IMG/VR virus record: IMGVR_UViG_3300042861_000785
Location: 1 to 20,932 of that record
Source: a virus
Direction: 5' to 3' (one strand)
Length of the DNA stretch: 20,932 bases
Under the pieces are notes generated by a model. That model searched no databases and had not been told where the DNA came from. It worked only from the letters and a program-made list of their open reading frames with translations. A program made the position numbers and the translations under genes. Shown one piece after another: positions 14,933-20,932 of the stretch. Positions within the stretch are counted from its first letter, which is position 1, and each line of letters opens with the position of its first letter.

Positions 14933-15404
14933 TTACATCAAAGAAAATCCTCAAATGAAATTAGAGCATATATCGAGGCTTTACGGAGTGAGTGTTAGTG
15001 CAATAAGCAAACGTAGAAAATCGCTTGGAATTAAGCATGAAACTGGGGAACTTTGTAAAAAGATTGCATCAATGCTGGATAAACGAAACATCGAGATAGC
15101 TAACGAATTAAAATGCTGCCAAAGATTAGTTGCATGTGTAAGATTTAAGAATAATAAAGAAAAAAGAATGAACAGAAAAGTAGAATTGAATCCCGAACAA
15201 ATAAAGTTAGTAAAAGCAAATTATGATAAGATAAGCATTGATAAGCTCGCAAAATTAGTCGGAGTGACTAAAAGCATATTACGCTCTCGAATGATTGAGA
15301 TGAAGCTATATAATGAGAAAAGCAAAGTTAACTTTTATGGCTACGATTTAGACAATGGCAATGGCTATTTTGATTTAGATAAATATACTAAAATAATGTA
15401 CTAA
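14916..15404 (+). CDS. Multi-helix-turn-helix DNA-binding protein (162 aa)
   Basis: I chose the ATG at 14916, which overlaps the preceding gene by 17 bases; a TTG at 14889 would add nine residues. Two clear HTH-like segments are visible (about 16-39, LEHISRLYGVSVSAISKRRKSLG, and about 106-130, ISIDKLAKLVGVTKSILRSRMIEM). A weaker third lies between them (about 50-75, IASMLDKRNIEIANELKCC). The basic middle and repeated HTH units point to a transcription regulator or replication accessory protein rather than an enzyme. It is coupled by TAATG to the next gene. No family name can be given with confidence. Confidence 0.72.
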   Translation: MQKLNDYIKENPQMKLEHISRLYGVSVSAISKRRKSLGIKHETGELCKKIASMLDKRNIEIANELKCCQRLVACVRFKNNKEKRMNRKVELNPEQIKLVKANYDKISIDKLAKLVGVTKSILRSRMIEMKLYNEKSKVNFYGYDLDNGNGYFDLDKYTKIMY

Positions 15405-15763
15405 TGGATGCAAAATATTTAAAAAGCAATACCGACATCACTCTAATATTGACGTATGCAACGCAGATTAGCAGACTTTGTGAAAATGTCATCTTGGACA
15501 TGCAGTTAACAAAGGACTACAAAACAGACTTTAAAGATGCAATAAAGGCTTCAAACAAAATTCATTCTTTGATTACAGGAATTACAAATTACGAAATGCG
15601 CAAAGAGATACATAAAAGGACTACGAACAATTACGATACTGGCGCATTTGATAATATCATGTTCACAATTGGCCAAATGTCGGATAAACAGCGTAATTTA
15701 GCAGATGAAGTCTTGAGCGAAATATTAAATGGAACTTTAAAAATAAATAGAGAAAATGAATAA
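15404..15763 (+). CDS. Hypothetical helical protein in the replication cluster (119 aa)
   Basis: No family is recognised. The 119 residues are predicted almost all helical (ITLILTYATQISRLCENVILD, FDNIMFTIGQMSDKQRNLADEVLSEIL) with charged ends. Its ATG overlaps the preceding stop (TAATG) and its own stop overlaps the next ATG, so it is firmly within the operon. A small replication accessory is a guess from context. Confidence 0.68.
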   Translation: MDAKYLKSNTDITLILTYATQISRLCENVILDMQLTKDYKTDFKDAIKASNKIHSLITGITNYEMRKEIHKRTTNNYDTGAFDNIMFTIGQMSDKQRNLADEVLSEILNGTLKINRENE

Positions 15764-15899
15764 AAATTTAAAAGGGTTTGAATACCTAGGTAAAACAAAA
15801 AGCGACAAAGGGAAAACATTTGAAACAAAAGAAGTCGATATTGCTAAAATGAAAGCGGTAAGGATTGATAAAAAAACAATTAAATTAATTAAAAAGTAA
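15756..15899 (+). CDS. Small basic hypothetical protein (47 aa)
   Basis: The ATG overlaps the last codons of the upstream gene in another frame, and the frame ends with TAA 20 bases before the SSB-like gene. The 47 residues are very Lys-rich (MNKNLKGFEYLGKTKSD ... KTIKLIKK). No domain is recognised. The overlap and lack of any other gene in the gap support translation. Confidence 0.55.
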   Translation: MNKNLKGFEYLGKTKSDKGKTFETKEVDIAKMKAVRIDKKTIKLIKK

Positions 15900-15919
15900 A
15901 CAATTAAAAACAAATAAAC

Positions 15920-16264
15920 ATGAGTACAATGATTAGTGGGTATATCACCCTAGACAAATTAAAAGAAATCGTAAAAGTATGCGAAAGCAAAAACGAAACA
16001 GGCTTTAAATTTACAGCCAGCATTTCAGACCAATCAAACCAATACGGGCAAAATGTGAGCTTCTTTGCAGAACAAACTAAAGAACAACGAGATGCAAAGG
16101 TTAATAAGTATTATTTTGGGAATGGCAAAGTTTTTTGGACGGATGGAAAAATCAATGTAGGAACTAAAGACCAGCCAATACCAACAAGCGAAGTGAAATA
16201 CCAAGGCGGTAAGGTTGAAGATGTGAGAGTATTACAGGCTGGATCGGATGACTTGCCGTTTTAA
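15920..16264 (+). CDS. Small SSB-like single-stranded DNA-binding protein (114 aa)
   Basis: The product ends in SDDLPF, almost identical to the DDD-[IL]-PF tip by which bacterial SSB recruits partner proteins. The body (about 1-90) is beta-rich with aromatic residues (NVSFFAEQTKEQ, VNKYYFGNGKVFWTDG), consistent with a small OB-fold-like protein coating ssDNA. The usual SSB start motifs (N-x-V-x-L-x-G) are absent, so it is not a typical host-like SSB. Position between recombination genes and the primase-helicase fits a replication ssDNA-binding role. It could instead be a non-SSB protein that borrows the tip. Confidence 0.65.
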   Translation: MSTMISGYITLDKLKEIVKVCESKNETGFKFTASISDQSNQYGQNVSFFAEQTKEQRDAKVNKYYFGNGKVFWTDGKINVGTKDQPIPTSEVKYQGGKVEDVRVLQAGSDDLPF

Positions 16265-16271
16265 GAACTTT

Positions 16272-16284
16272 ATTGAAAATCAAT
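16272..16284 (+). other. Short inverted repeat (ATTGA-AAA-TCAAT)
   Basis: A 5-bp perfect hairpin, ATTGA (16272-16276) and TCAAT (16280-16284) with loop AAA, follows the SSB-like stop by 7 bases. No T-run follows, so it is not a clear terminator. Confidence 0.4.
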
Positions 16285-16291
16285 GATTTAT

Positions 16292-16479
16292 ATATATTTA
16301 TATTCCACATGTATAAAAAAGTATGCGAAGTCTCTCTTATAGGAGTAGTTCAAACAAGAAAATTTTTTTTTTTCAAAATGGCAAATCAATCCTGCAATCC
16401 TGCATAAAAAGAAAAAAAGTCAATGTTTATAAGGGTTTCCTTCATATATAAATAAAACACATGTAGAATATAAATATAT
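16292..16479. repeat. 21-base inverted repeat, arms 16292-16312 and 16459-16479, origin candidate
   Basis: The two arms match at 20 of 21 positions when one is reverse-complemented (core ATATTTATATTC[C/T]ACATGT) and are separated by 146 bases. Between them lie a T11 tract (16363-16373) and a tandem octamer AATCCTGC at 16388-16395 and 16396-16403. The block carries no convincing gene and sits just upstream of the replication-helicase genes, suiting an origin or a pair of operator sites. That function is inferred. Confidence 0.6.
16388..16403 (+). repeat. Tandem direct repeat AATCCTGC x2
   Basis: Two adjacent perfect copies of an octamer lie inside the intergenic block before the zinc-ribbon gene. 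Two copies are too few to call iterons but may mark a binding site. Confidence 0.6.
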
Positions 16480-16495
16480 GTTTATTAAATTTAGT

Positions 16496-16528
16496 TTTGT
16501 TTAAGTCAAAAAATAATATATATTTTTG
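16496..16528 (+). promoter_or_regulatory. Promoter candidate (TTTG-N21-TATTTTTG) for the structured RNA
   Basis: TTTG at 16496-16499 and TATTTTTG at 16521-16528 are spaced 21 bases apart, within the Bacteroidota range. The expected start is near 16533-16536, just before the pseudoknot element. TATATnTTTGCA at its -7 box also occurs in the two early promoters, but the TAGTAC element does not. Confidence 0.65.
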
Positions 16529-16534
16529 CATTGA

Positions 16535-16666
16535 GTTCTTTAATTAAAAATAGGTGTGGAAGCCGATATTTATAAATTTTTAAATGCCATTGTAGGTATT
16601 GCTTAAAATTGATTAGTAGAAATACTTTTCATAACTTCCACAAGCAGTGCTTACAATGGTTTTTTT
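16535..16666 (+). ncRNA. Candidate structured RNA with pseudoknot and terminator-like 3' end
   Basis: Helix A (16555-16562 with 16635-16642) has 8 uninterrupted pairs. Helix B (16587-16602 with 16644-16659) has 16 uninterrupted pairs, three of them G-U. The strands run A, B, A', B', which is the H-type pseudoknot order, and A' and B' are nearly adjacent so the helices could stack. A third hairpin, AGTA-GAAA-TACT (16615-16626), lies in the loop with a GNRA-type tetraloop. Helix B is followed by T7 (16660-16666), as in an intrinsic terminator. G-U pairs replacing Watson-Crick pairs suggest selection for RNA structure. A promoter lies just upstream. No known RNA class is recognised; it may be a free phage RNA or a leader controlling the downstream genes. 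Confidence 0.6.
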
Positions 16667-16670
16667 ATTT

Positions 16671-16943
16671 ATGACCAAATTATGTCAAAGTTGTAATTCT
16701 GAAAATATTGAAACTATTTTTAGTGATGGATGTATGAACTATTTTTGTAAAGATTGCAATGCCTACAATGGTTCAGCTCACAATTATATTAGTACAGGAT
16801 TAAAGTTTAGGTTCGGAAAATATAAAGGGAATTTAATAGAACTTTGTACAGATGCTAATTACCTTAAATGGATGCTAGAAGGTAGCAAAGTAGATAAAGG
16901 ATATAAAATAGCAATGATTAACAGATTAAACCAATTAAAATAA
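16671..16943 (+). CDS. Zinc-ribbon protein with ExoX-C-like domain (90 aa)
   Basis: The N-terminus holds two CxxC knuckles (C5-x2-C8 and C26-x2-C29), a small zinc ribbon. Residues ~45-70 (FRFGKYKG, then NYLKWML) match the short domain found at the C-terminus of ExoX-like exonucleases and in DUF3820-type proteins, where it probably aids binding of nucleic acid or protein. A nuclease active site is absent. I chose the ATG at 16671 because upstream in-frame starts (ATG 16656, GTG 16647) fall in the RNA helix and would translate the T-run. It lies one base before the primase-helicase gene, suggesting an accessory replication role. Confidence 0.72.
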   Translation: MTKLCQSCNSENIETIFSDGCMNYFCKDCNAYNGSAHNYISTGLKFRFGKYKGNLIELCTDANYLKWMLEGSKVDKGYKIAMINRLNQLK

Positions 16944-16944
16944 G

Positions 16945-19338
16945 ATGCCACAAATAACAATATACAAATCATTCGGAGACGTTTCCGCTGGATATAACAG
17001 AGATATATTTTTTATTCTCGATAGGATAAAAAAAGGAAGTTCAAAGCAATTAGTTGAACAAATACGAAATTCGAGCGTAGAAGCCCAAAATTTGCTTAAA
17101 AAGAAATTACCAGCCATTCTATTCAGTGGGACATTTAGACAGCGAAATGACGCCTCTATTATCGAACACAGCGGTTTAATTTGTCTTGACTTTGATAAGT
17201 TTGAGAATAATGAGCTATTAAACGAATTTAGAGCCCAATTAATAGAAGATGCATATACGTTTAGTGTATTTACTTCACCTAGTGGAAACGGGCTTAAATG
17301 CCTGGTTAAAATACCAAATGAAATAGAGAATCATAAGTTATATTTTGAAAGCCTAAAAGATAAGTATAATTCAAAATACTTTGACATTAGTTGTTCAAAT
17401 ATTAGCAGAATTTGTTTTGAGAGTTACGATCCTGAAATTCACATAAACGAAGATAGTTTGACATGGATGGAAAAGAATGAGCCTGACATATACGAAGTTG
17501 AAACGATAAACGTAAATATACCGATACGTTCAGAAAATAGAATAGTAGATAATTTGCGAAAATGGTTTACGAAATTCTCAATGAGTAAAGGAGAAAGGAA
17601 TAATAACCTATTCAAGTTAGCCATTGCATTCAATGATTTCGGAGTGCCAAAAAACGTATGCGAGAATGTATGCATGGAATATGTAAGAGACGACTTCCCT
17701 TTACGTGAAATTCAGACTATAATCAAAAGCGCTTACCAACGAACTGGAAGTTTTGGAACTAAGTTTTTTGAAGATACTTTCACAAAGGATAAAATTGAAA
17801 AGCAAATTAGAAGTGGCAAGGACATCAAAGGAATTAAAAAACAATTTCCTGACTTACAGGAAAATGAGATTGAGAATGCCATCGAGAATGTAAAGGAAAA
17901 TATTAGTATAACTGACTTTTGGGAATATTCTAGCAAAGGCAATATTCAAATTTTACAGCATAAGTTTAAGTACTTCTTACAGGAACGTAATTTCTTTAAA
18001 TTTTACCCTAGTGGAACGAATGGATTTATCTTTATTAAGATATTTGAAAACTTATTAGAGGAGACAAATAAGGATATGATAAAGGATTATACCCTTAACT
18101 ATTTAGAGTTCAAAGAAGACATAGGAATGAAGCCGTTTAATTATATGGCTGAAAAGACTAAGTATTTCTCATTCGATTTCTTATCATTTTTAGAGACTAA
18201 AGAAGTCAAACTACTTGAAGATGACATTGATAATTGTTATCTATACTTCAAAAACAAAATAATATCTATTTCAAAAAATGAAGTTAAGCAAATTGACTAC
18301 ATTGATAGTGAAGGTTACGTATGGAAAAATCAAATAATAGATAGGGAATTTACCTACATAAAAGTGGATAATTGCGTATTTTCTAAATTTTTATTTTACA
18401 TAGCAAACGAGGAGACGCAACGATATAACTCACTACGTTCAGTTATTGGGTACTTACTTCATTCATTCAAAACAAGTGCGAATAATAAGGCTATAATTCT
18501 TAACGATGAAACTATTTCAGATACTCCAAATGGGGGTAGTGGTAAGGGCTTATTTTGGAATGCATTAAGTCAAATGAAAAAACTTAATTCTTTAGATGGT
18601 AAGTCCTTTAGTTTTGGAGACCAGTTTAAGTATCAAACTATTTCAGCTGATTGTCAAATATTGGTATTTGATGACGTTAAAAAGAACTTTGACTTTGAGA
18701 GTTTATTTAGTTTGATTACGGAAGGTATTACTTTAGAGCGCAAAGGTCAACTAGCAATCAAGCTCCCAGTTAAAAAAAGCCCGAAAATATTAATTACAAC
18801 GAATTACACAGTTGGTGGCGTTGGTGGATCATTCGAGCGCAGAAAATTTGAAGTTGAATTCAGTAGTTTTTTTAATGCTAATAATACTCCATTACAAGTA
18901 TTCAATCATTTACTATTTGATGAGTGGTCGGACATTGAATGGACTAAATTTGATAACTTTATGATTGATTGCGTTCAGTATTATTTAGCAAATGGATTAG
19001 TTCAGCACGAGTTTAAAAATCTTGAAGTACGTAAATTTATTAATAAGACATCAAGTGAATTTTACGAATTTTCTATTGAAGGGGAACATTTCAAAACGAA
19101 TACAAGAATTTATAATCAAGTTATATTTGAGGAGTTTTTAACAGATTATCAAGATTTCAGAAAGTGGTTAACTAGAAAGAAGTTCAAACAATGGATTGAT
19201 ACGTATGTAACATTTAAAGGACTTAACATTATTCACAGCAAAGATAACATGGGCGTATATTTTGAAATTATCGACAAAGTAAGCAAGCCTAAATACGAGA
19301 TTAATAATTTACCTATTGAAGACGGATTAACATTTTAA
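16945..19338 (+). CDS. Primase-helicase: VirE/BT4734-like N-terminus plus SF3-like helicase (797 aa)
   Basis: This is the main replication enzyme of the window. Residues ~70-120 hold SGLICLDFDKF and FTSPSGNGLKCLVKI, typical of the BT4734/VirE-N-type domain that precedes primase-helicase proteins in Bacteroidota elements. The region from ~190 to 290 resembles the PriCT-like linker (SKGERNNNLFKLAIAFND). The C-terminal ATPase has Walker A near 528 (PNGGSGKGLFWNAL), Walker B near 572 (CQILVFDDVKK), a sensor-type KILITTNY near 615 and a basic ERRKFEVEF after it, as in SF3/D5-like helicases. The likely role is phage DNA unwinding and perhaps primer synthesis; a canonical primase catalytic motif was not confirmed. 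It is followed by a 1-base gap and the nuclease gene. Confidence 0.85.
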   Translation: MPQITIYKSFGDVSAGYNRDIFFILDRIKKGSSKQLVEQIRNSSVEAQNLLKKKLPAILFSGTFRQRNDASIIEHSGLICLDFDKFENNELLNEFRAQLIEDAYTFSVFTSPSGNGLKCLVKIPNEIENHKLYFESLKDKYNSKYFDISCSNISRICFESYDPEIHINEDSLTWMEKNEPDIYEVETINVNIPIRSENRIVDNLRKWFTKFSMSKGERNNNLFKLAIAFNDFGVPKNVCENVCMEYVRDDFPLREIQTIIKSAYQRTGSFGTKFFEDTFTKDKIEKQIRSGKDIKGIKKQFPDLQENEIENAIENVKENISITDFWEYSSKGNIQILQHKFKYFLQERNFFKFYPSGTNGFIFIKIFENLLEETNKDMIKDYTLNYLEFKEDIGMKPFNYMAEKTKYFSFDFLSFLETKEVKLLEDDIDNCYLYFKNKIISISKNEVKQIDYIDSEGYVWKNQIIDREFTYIKVDNCVFSKFLFYIANEETQRYNSLRSVIGYLLHSFKTSANNKAIILNDETISDTPNGGSGKGLFWNALSQMKKLNSLDGKSFSFGDQFKYQTISADCQILVFDDVKKNFDFESLFSLITEGITLERKGQLAIKLPVKKSPKILITTNYTVGGVGGSFERRKFEVEFSSFFNANNTPLQVFNHLLFDEWSDIEWTKFDNFMIDCVQYYLANGLVQHEFKNLEVRKFINKTSSEFYEFSIEGEHFKTNTRIYNQVIFEEFLTDYQDFRKWLTRKKFKQWIDTYVTFKGLNIIHSKDNMGVYFEIIDKVSKPKYEINNLPIEDGLTF

Positions 19339-19339
19339 C

Positions 19340-19846
19340 ATGAACAGAGAAACCAAAAAAAAATTCCTACAAGCAAAGCGAGAACATCTCATTAGAAAAT
19401 ACCCAACGTGGACAGAAGATGACATCAAAAGTTTTAGTCATTACACGAAAACCGACAACGGAGCTAATGGCTTAACTCGATGTATAATCGACTGGATTAC
19501 TTTCAATGGAGGTCAAGCTGAAAGGATAAACACAATGGGCCGTAGAGTTGACAATACAAAGACAGTTAAGGATGTTTTAGGCTTCACCAGGGTAGTTGGT
19601 TCGGTATCCTGGCAAAAGGGTACAGGAACGAAAGGAAGCGCTGATATAAGCGCAACTATTCCGATGGTAGTAAATAACATGAAAGTAGGAGTTAGTGTGA
19701 AAATCGAGGTTAAGTATGGCAAAGATAGACAAAGTGAGGATCAAAAGAAGTACGAACATTCAATCAATGAAGCTGGGGGTATTTATGTCATTGCTAGGAA
19801 TATTGATGACTTCATTCAGTGGTACGATGAAACATTTAAAAACTAA
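19340..19846 (+). CDS. PD-(D/E)XK nuclease, VRR-NUC/resolvase-like (168 aa)
   Basis: The core is KGSADISATI (D102), then VSVKIEVKYGKDRQSEDQ (E123-x-K125, Q135), the D...ExK...Q pattern of VRR-NUC and Holliday-junction-resolvase-like nucleases. The region around ITFNGGQAERINTMG (about 53-67) corresponds to the first helix of that fold. At 168 residues it is a single-domain enzyme. It probably trims flaps or cuts branched DNA in replication and recombination. Adjacency to a methyltransferase also allows a restriction role, but nothing else supports that. Confidence 0.78.
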   Translation: MNRETKKKFLQAKREHLIRKYPTWTEDDIKSFSHYTKTDNGANGLTRCIIDWITFNGGQAERINTMGRRVDNTKTVKDVLGFTRVVGSVSWQKGTGTKGSADISATIPMVVNNMKVGVSVKIEVKYGKDRQSEDQKKYEHSINEAGGIYVIARNIDDFIQWYDETFKN

Positions 19847-19860
19847 TAAATAAATAAATT

Positions 19861-20932
19861 ATGAACGTAATAAGTCTTTTTAACGGAATGAATACAGGTC
19901 GCCAAGCCTTAGAGAATATTGGTATCAAAGTAAAAAAATACTATTCAAGCGAGATTAAACCCTATGCAATTGAATTAACACAACACCATTTTCCCGATAC
20001 AATTCAAGTTGGAGATGTCACAAAATGGAAAGAATGGGATATTGACTGGGGTAGTATTGATTTAATATTAAGTGGCAGTCCTTGTCAAGATTTGAGTGCG
20101 GCTGGTAAACGTGCAGGAATCCACGGAGCTAAAAGTAGTTTGTTTTTTACCTTTGTTGATATATTGAATCATATAAAGTCACTTAATCCGAATGTATTAT
20201 TTTTGCAAGAGAATGTTGGGAGCGCTTCAAAATTAGATGTTGGTATAATGAGTAGAGCATTGGGAGTTTACCCAGTTAGAATCAATAGTAAATTAGTTAC
20301 AGCGCAATTAAGGGATAGATATTACTGGTCAAATATTAGAACCAAGCAAGATGGTTTGTTTGGGGATATAGTTACTGATATTCCACAACCCAAAGACAAA
20401 GGTATCATGTTTAAAGATATTATAACTGGTGGTCATGTTGAAAGAGTGAAGGCGTTAGCATTATTAGAACAAACTGAAAAAAGTTTTGGACATAAAGATA
20501 AATTTTCAGAAAAAGCTCAAAATTATTTAAAAAATAGAGAAAAATATGGAGTTAATATAATTTACGTTGATACTGATAAACATACTTGTTTAAATACTAA
20601 TAGTGGTTCAACTGAAAAATCCTCTCAAAGATATTTACAACATCGAAACGAAACCACTGGGATGATTACTTTAATTTACGAAGTAGACAACGAATTAAGA
20701 TGTAAAACAAATACCAATAAAGGATTTGATGTTGTTACTGAAAATGATTGTTTAGATTTATCTTACCCAACTTCAACAACTCGCAGAAGTAGAGTGACAA
20801 AAGGCAAAGCTCCATGTTTAACCGAATCAAATAATAATCTTTATTCTTACAAAGACGGCATAGTAAGAACAGTTAACAAGGTAGAGATGTGCAGATTACA
20901 AGGTTTTCCCGATGACTATTGCGATATACTTT
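19861..20932 (+). CDS. Cytosine-5 DNA methyltransferase, 3' end cut by the window
   Basis: The frame opens at ATG 19861, 14 bases after the nuclease stop, and stays open to the window edge (357 codons). C5-methyltransferase motifs appear in order: SLFNGMNTGRQALE (motif I, residues 5-18), GSPCQDLSAAGKR with catalytic C75 (motif IV), QENVGS with E117 (motif VI), QLRDRYYWSNIR (about 149-160, motif VIII), a ~160-residue target-recognition region, RRSRVTKGKAPCLTESNN (motif IX), and EMCRLQGFPDDY near the end (motif X). It transfers methyl groups to cytosine C5 in a sequence context that cannot be read here, probably masking phage DNA from host restriction. Only a short C-terminal piece should be missing. 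Confidence 0.92.
   Translation, partial: MNVISLFNGMNTGRQALENIGIKVKKYYSSEIKPYAIELTQHHFPDTIQVGDVTKWKEWDIDWGSIDLILSGSPCQDLSAAGKRAGIHGAKSSLFFTFVDILNHIKSLNPNVLFLQENVGSASKLDVGIMSRALGVYPVRINSKLVTAQLRDRYYWSNIRTKQDGLFGDIVTDIPQPKDKGIMFKDIITGGHVERVKALALLEQTEKSFGHKDKFSEKAQNYLKNREKYGVNIIYVDTDKHTCLNTNSGSTEKSSQRYLQHRNETTGMITLIYEVDNELRCKTNTNKGFDVVTENDCLDLSYPTSTTRRSRVTKGKAPCLTESNNNLYSYKDGIVRTVNKVEMCRLQGFPDDYCDIL

Noticed and set aside
16388-16403. Tandem AATCCTGC as iterons or a CRISPR-like array
   Set aside because: There are only two adjacent octamers with no spacers and no further copies nearby.
16309-16407. A 32-codon open frame (ATG to TAA) inside the intergenic block before the structured RNA
   Set aside because: It crosses the T11 tract, giving a run of phenylalanines, overlaps one arm of the inverted repeat, has no clear leader and resembles no protein. 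It is better explained as a chance frame.
5682-19237. TTATTCACA matches as a DnaA-box cluster or origin
   Set aside because: Only two exact copies were noticed, more than 13 kb apart, one inside a coding region. Clustering is absent, so an origin call is not justified. The count was by eye and may miss sites.
1-20932. tRNA, rRNA, insertion sequences, attachment sites or integrase
   Set aside because: No cloverleaf, transposase, terminal repeats or recombinase was recognised on reading both strands; the tRNA check was by eye only.

Overview
The window looks like part of the genome of a tailed phage, or a prophage, of a Bacteroidota host, most likely Flavobacterium or a relative. The DNA is AT-rich. 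Every convincing gene lies on the + strand, packed with short gaps or small overlaps. Starts are preceded by A-rich leaders rather than AGGAGG, and the recognisable promoters have the Bacteroidota form TTTG-N18-21-TAnnTTTG. A tape-measure protein plus a tail-tube candidate and no visible sheath suggest a siphovirus. No integrase or repressor is seen, so the lifestyle is undetermined, and the terminase must lie outside the window.

Region 1 (1-11634) is the late module: a tail protein fragment, a 728-aa tail/baseplate-type protein, the tape measure, an XkdF-type prohead protease with an extra C-terminal domain, a scaffold candidate, the major capsid protein, a tail-tube candidate, two small proteins, the portal, a head-tail connector candidate, small unknowns, a holin-like protein and an M15 peptidase endolysin. 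The order is unusual: tail genes and tape measure come before the capsid genes, and the portal comes after them. Strong intrinsic terminators follow the capsid gene, the tail-tube gene and the endolysin.

Region 2 (11635-13144) opens the early side. Two near-identical promoter-leader cassettes drive a run of small unrecognised genes. Region 3 (13190-16264) is recombination and replication: a Rad52-type annealing protein overlapping a PD-(D/E)XK exonuclease, a free-standing DnaA domain IV protein, a multi-HTH protein, two unknown proteins and a small SSB-like protein ending in DDLPF.

Region 4 (16265-16670) is about 400 bases without a convincing gene. It holds a 21-base inverted repeat with arms 146 bases apart, a tandem octamer, a T11 tract, a promoter, and a strongly structured element. 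That element has an 8-bp and a 16-bp helix interleaved as a pseudoknot, a GAAA-capped hairpin, and a T-run at its 3' end. It is the best candidate here for an undescribed element: a small phage RNA of about 130 nt or a structured leader. Region 5 (16671-20932) carries a zinc-ribbon/ExoX-C-like protein, a primase-helicase, a PD-(D/E)XK nuclease and a cytosine-5 DNA methyltransferase cut by the window edge.

Together the early genes form a self-contained replication and recombination set (origin binding or initiation, priming and unwinding, ssDNA binding, end resection and annealing, junction or flap cleavage, DNA modification). The late genes build the virion and lyse the host.
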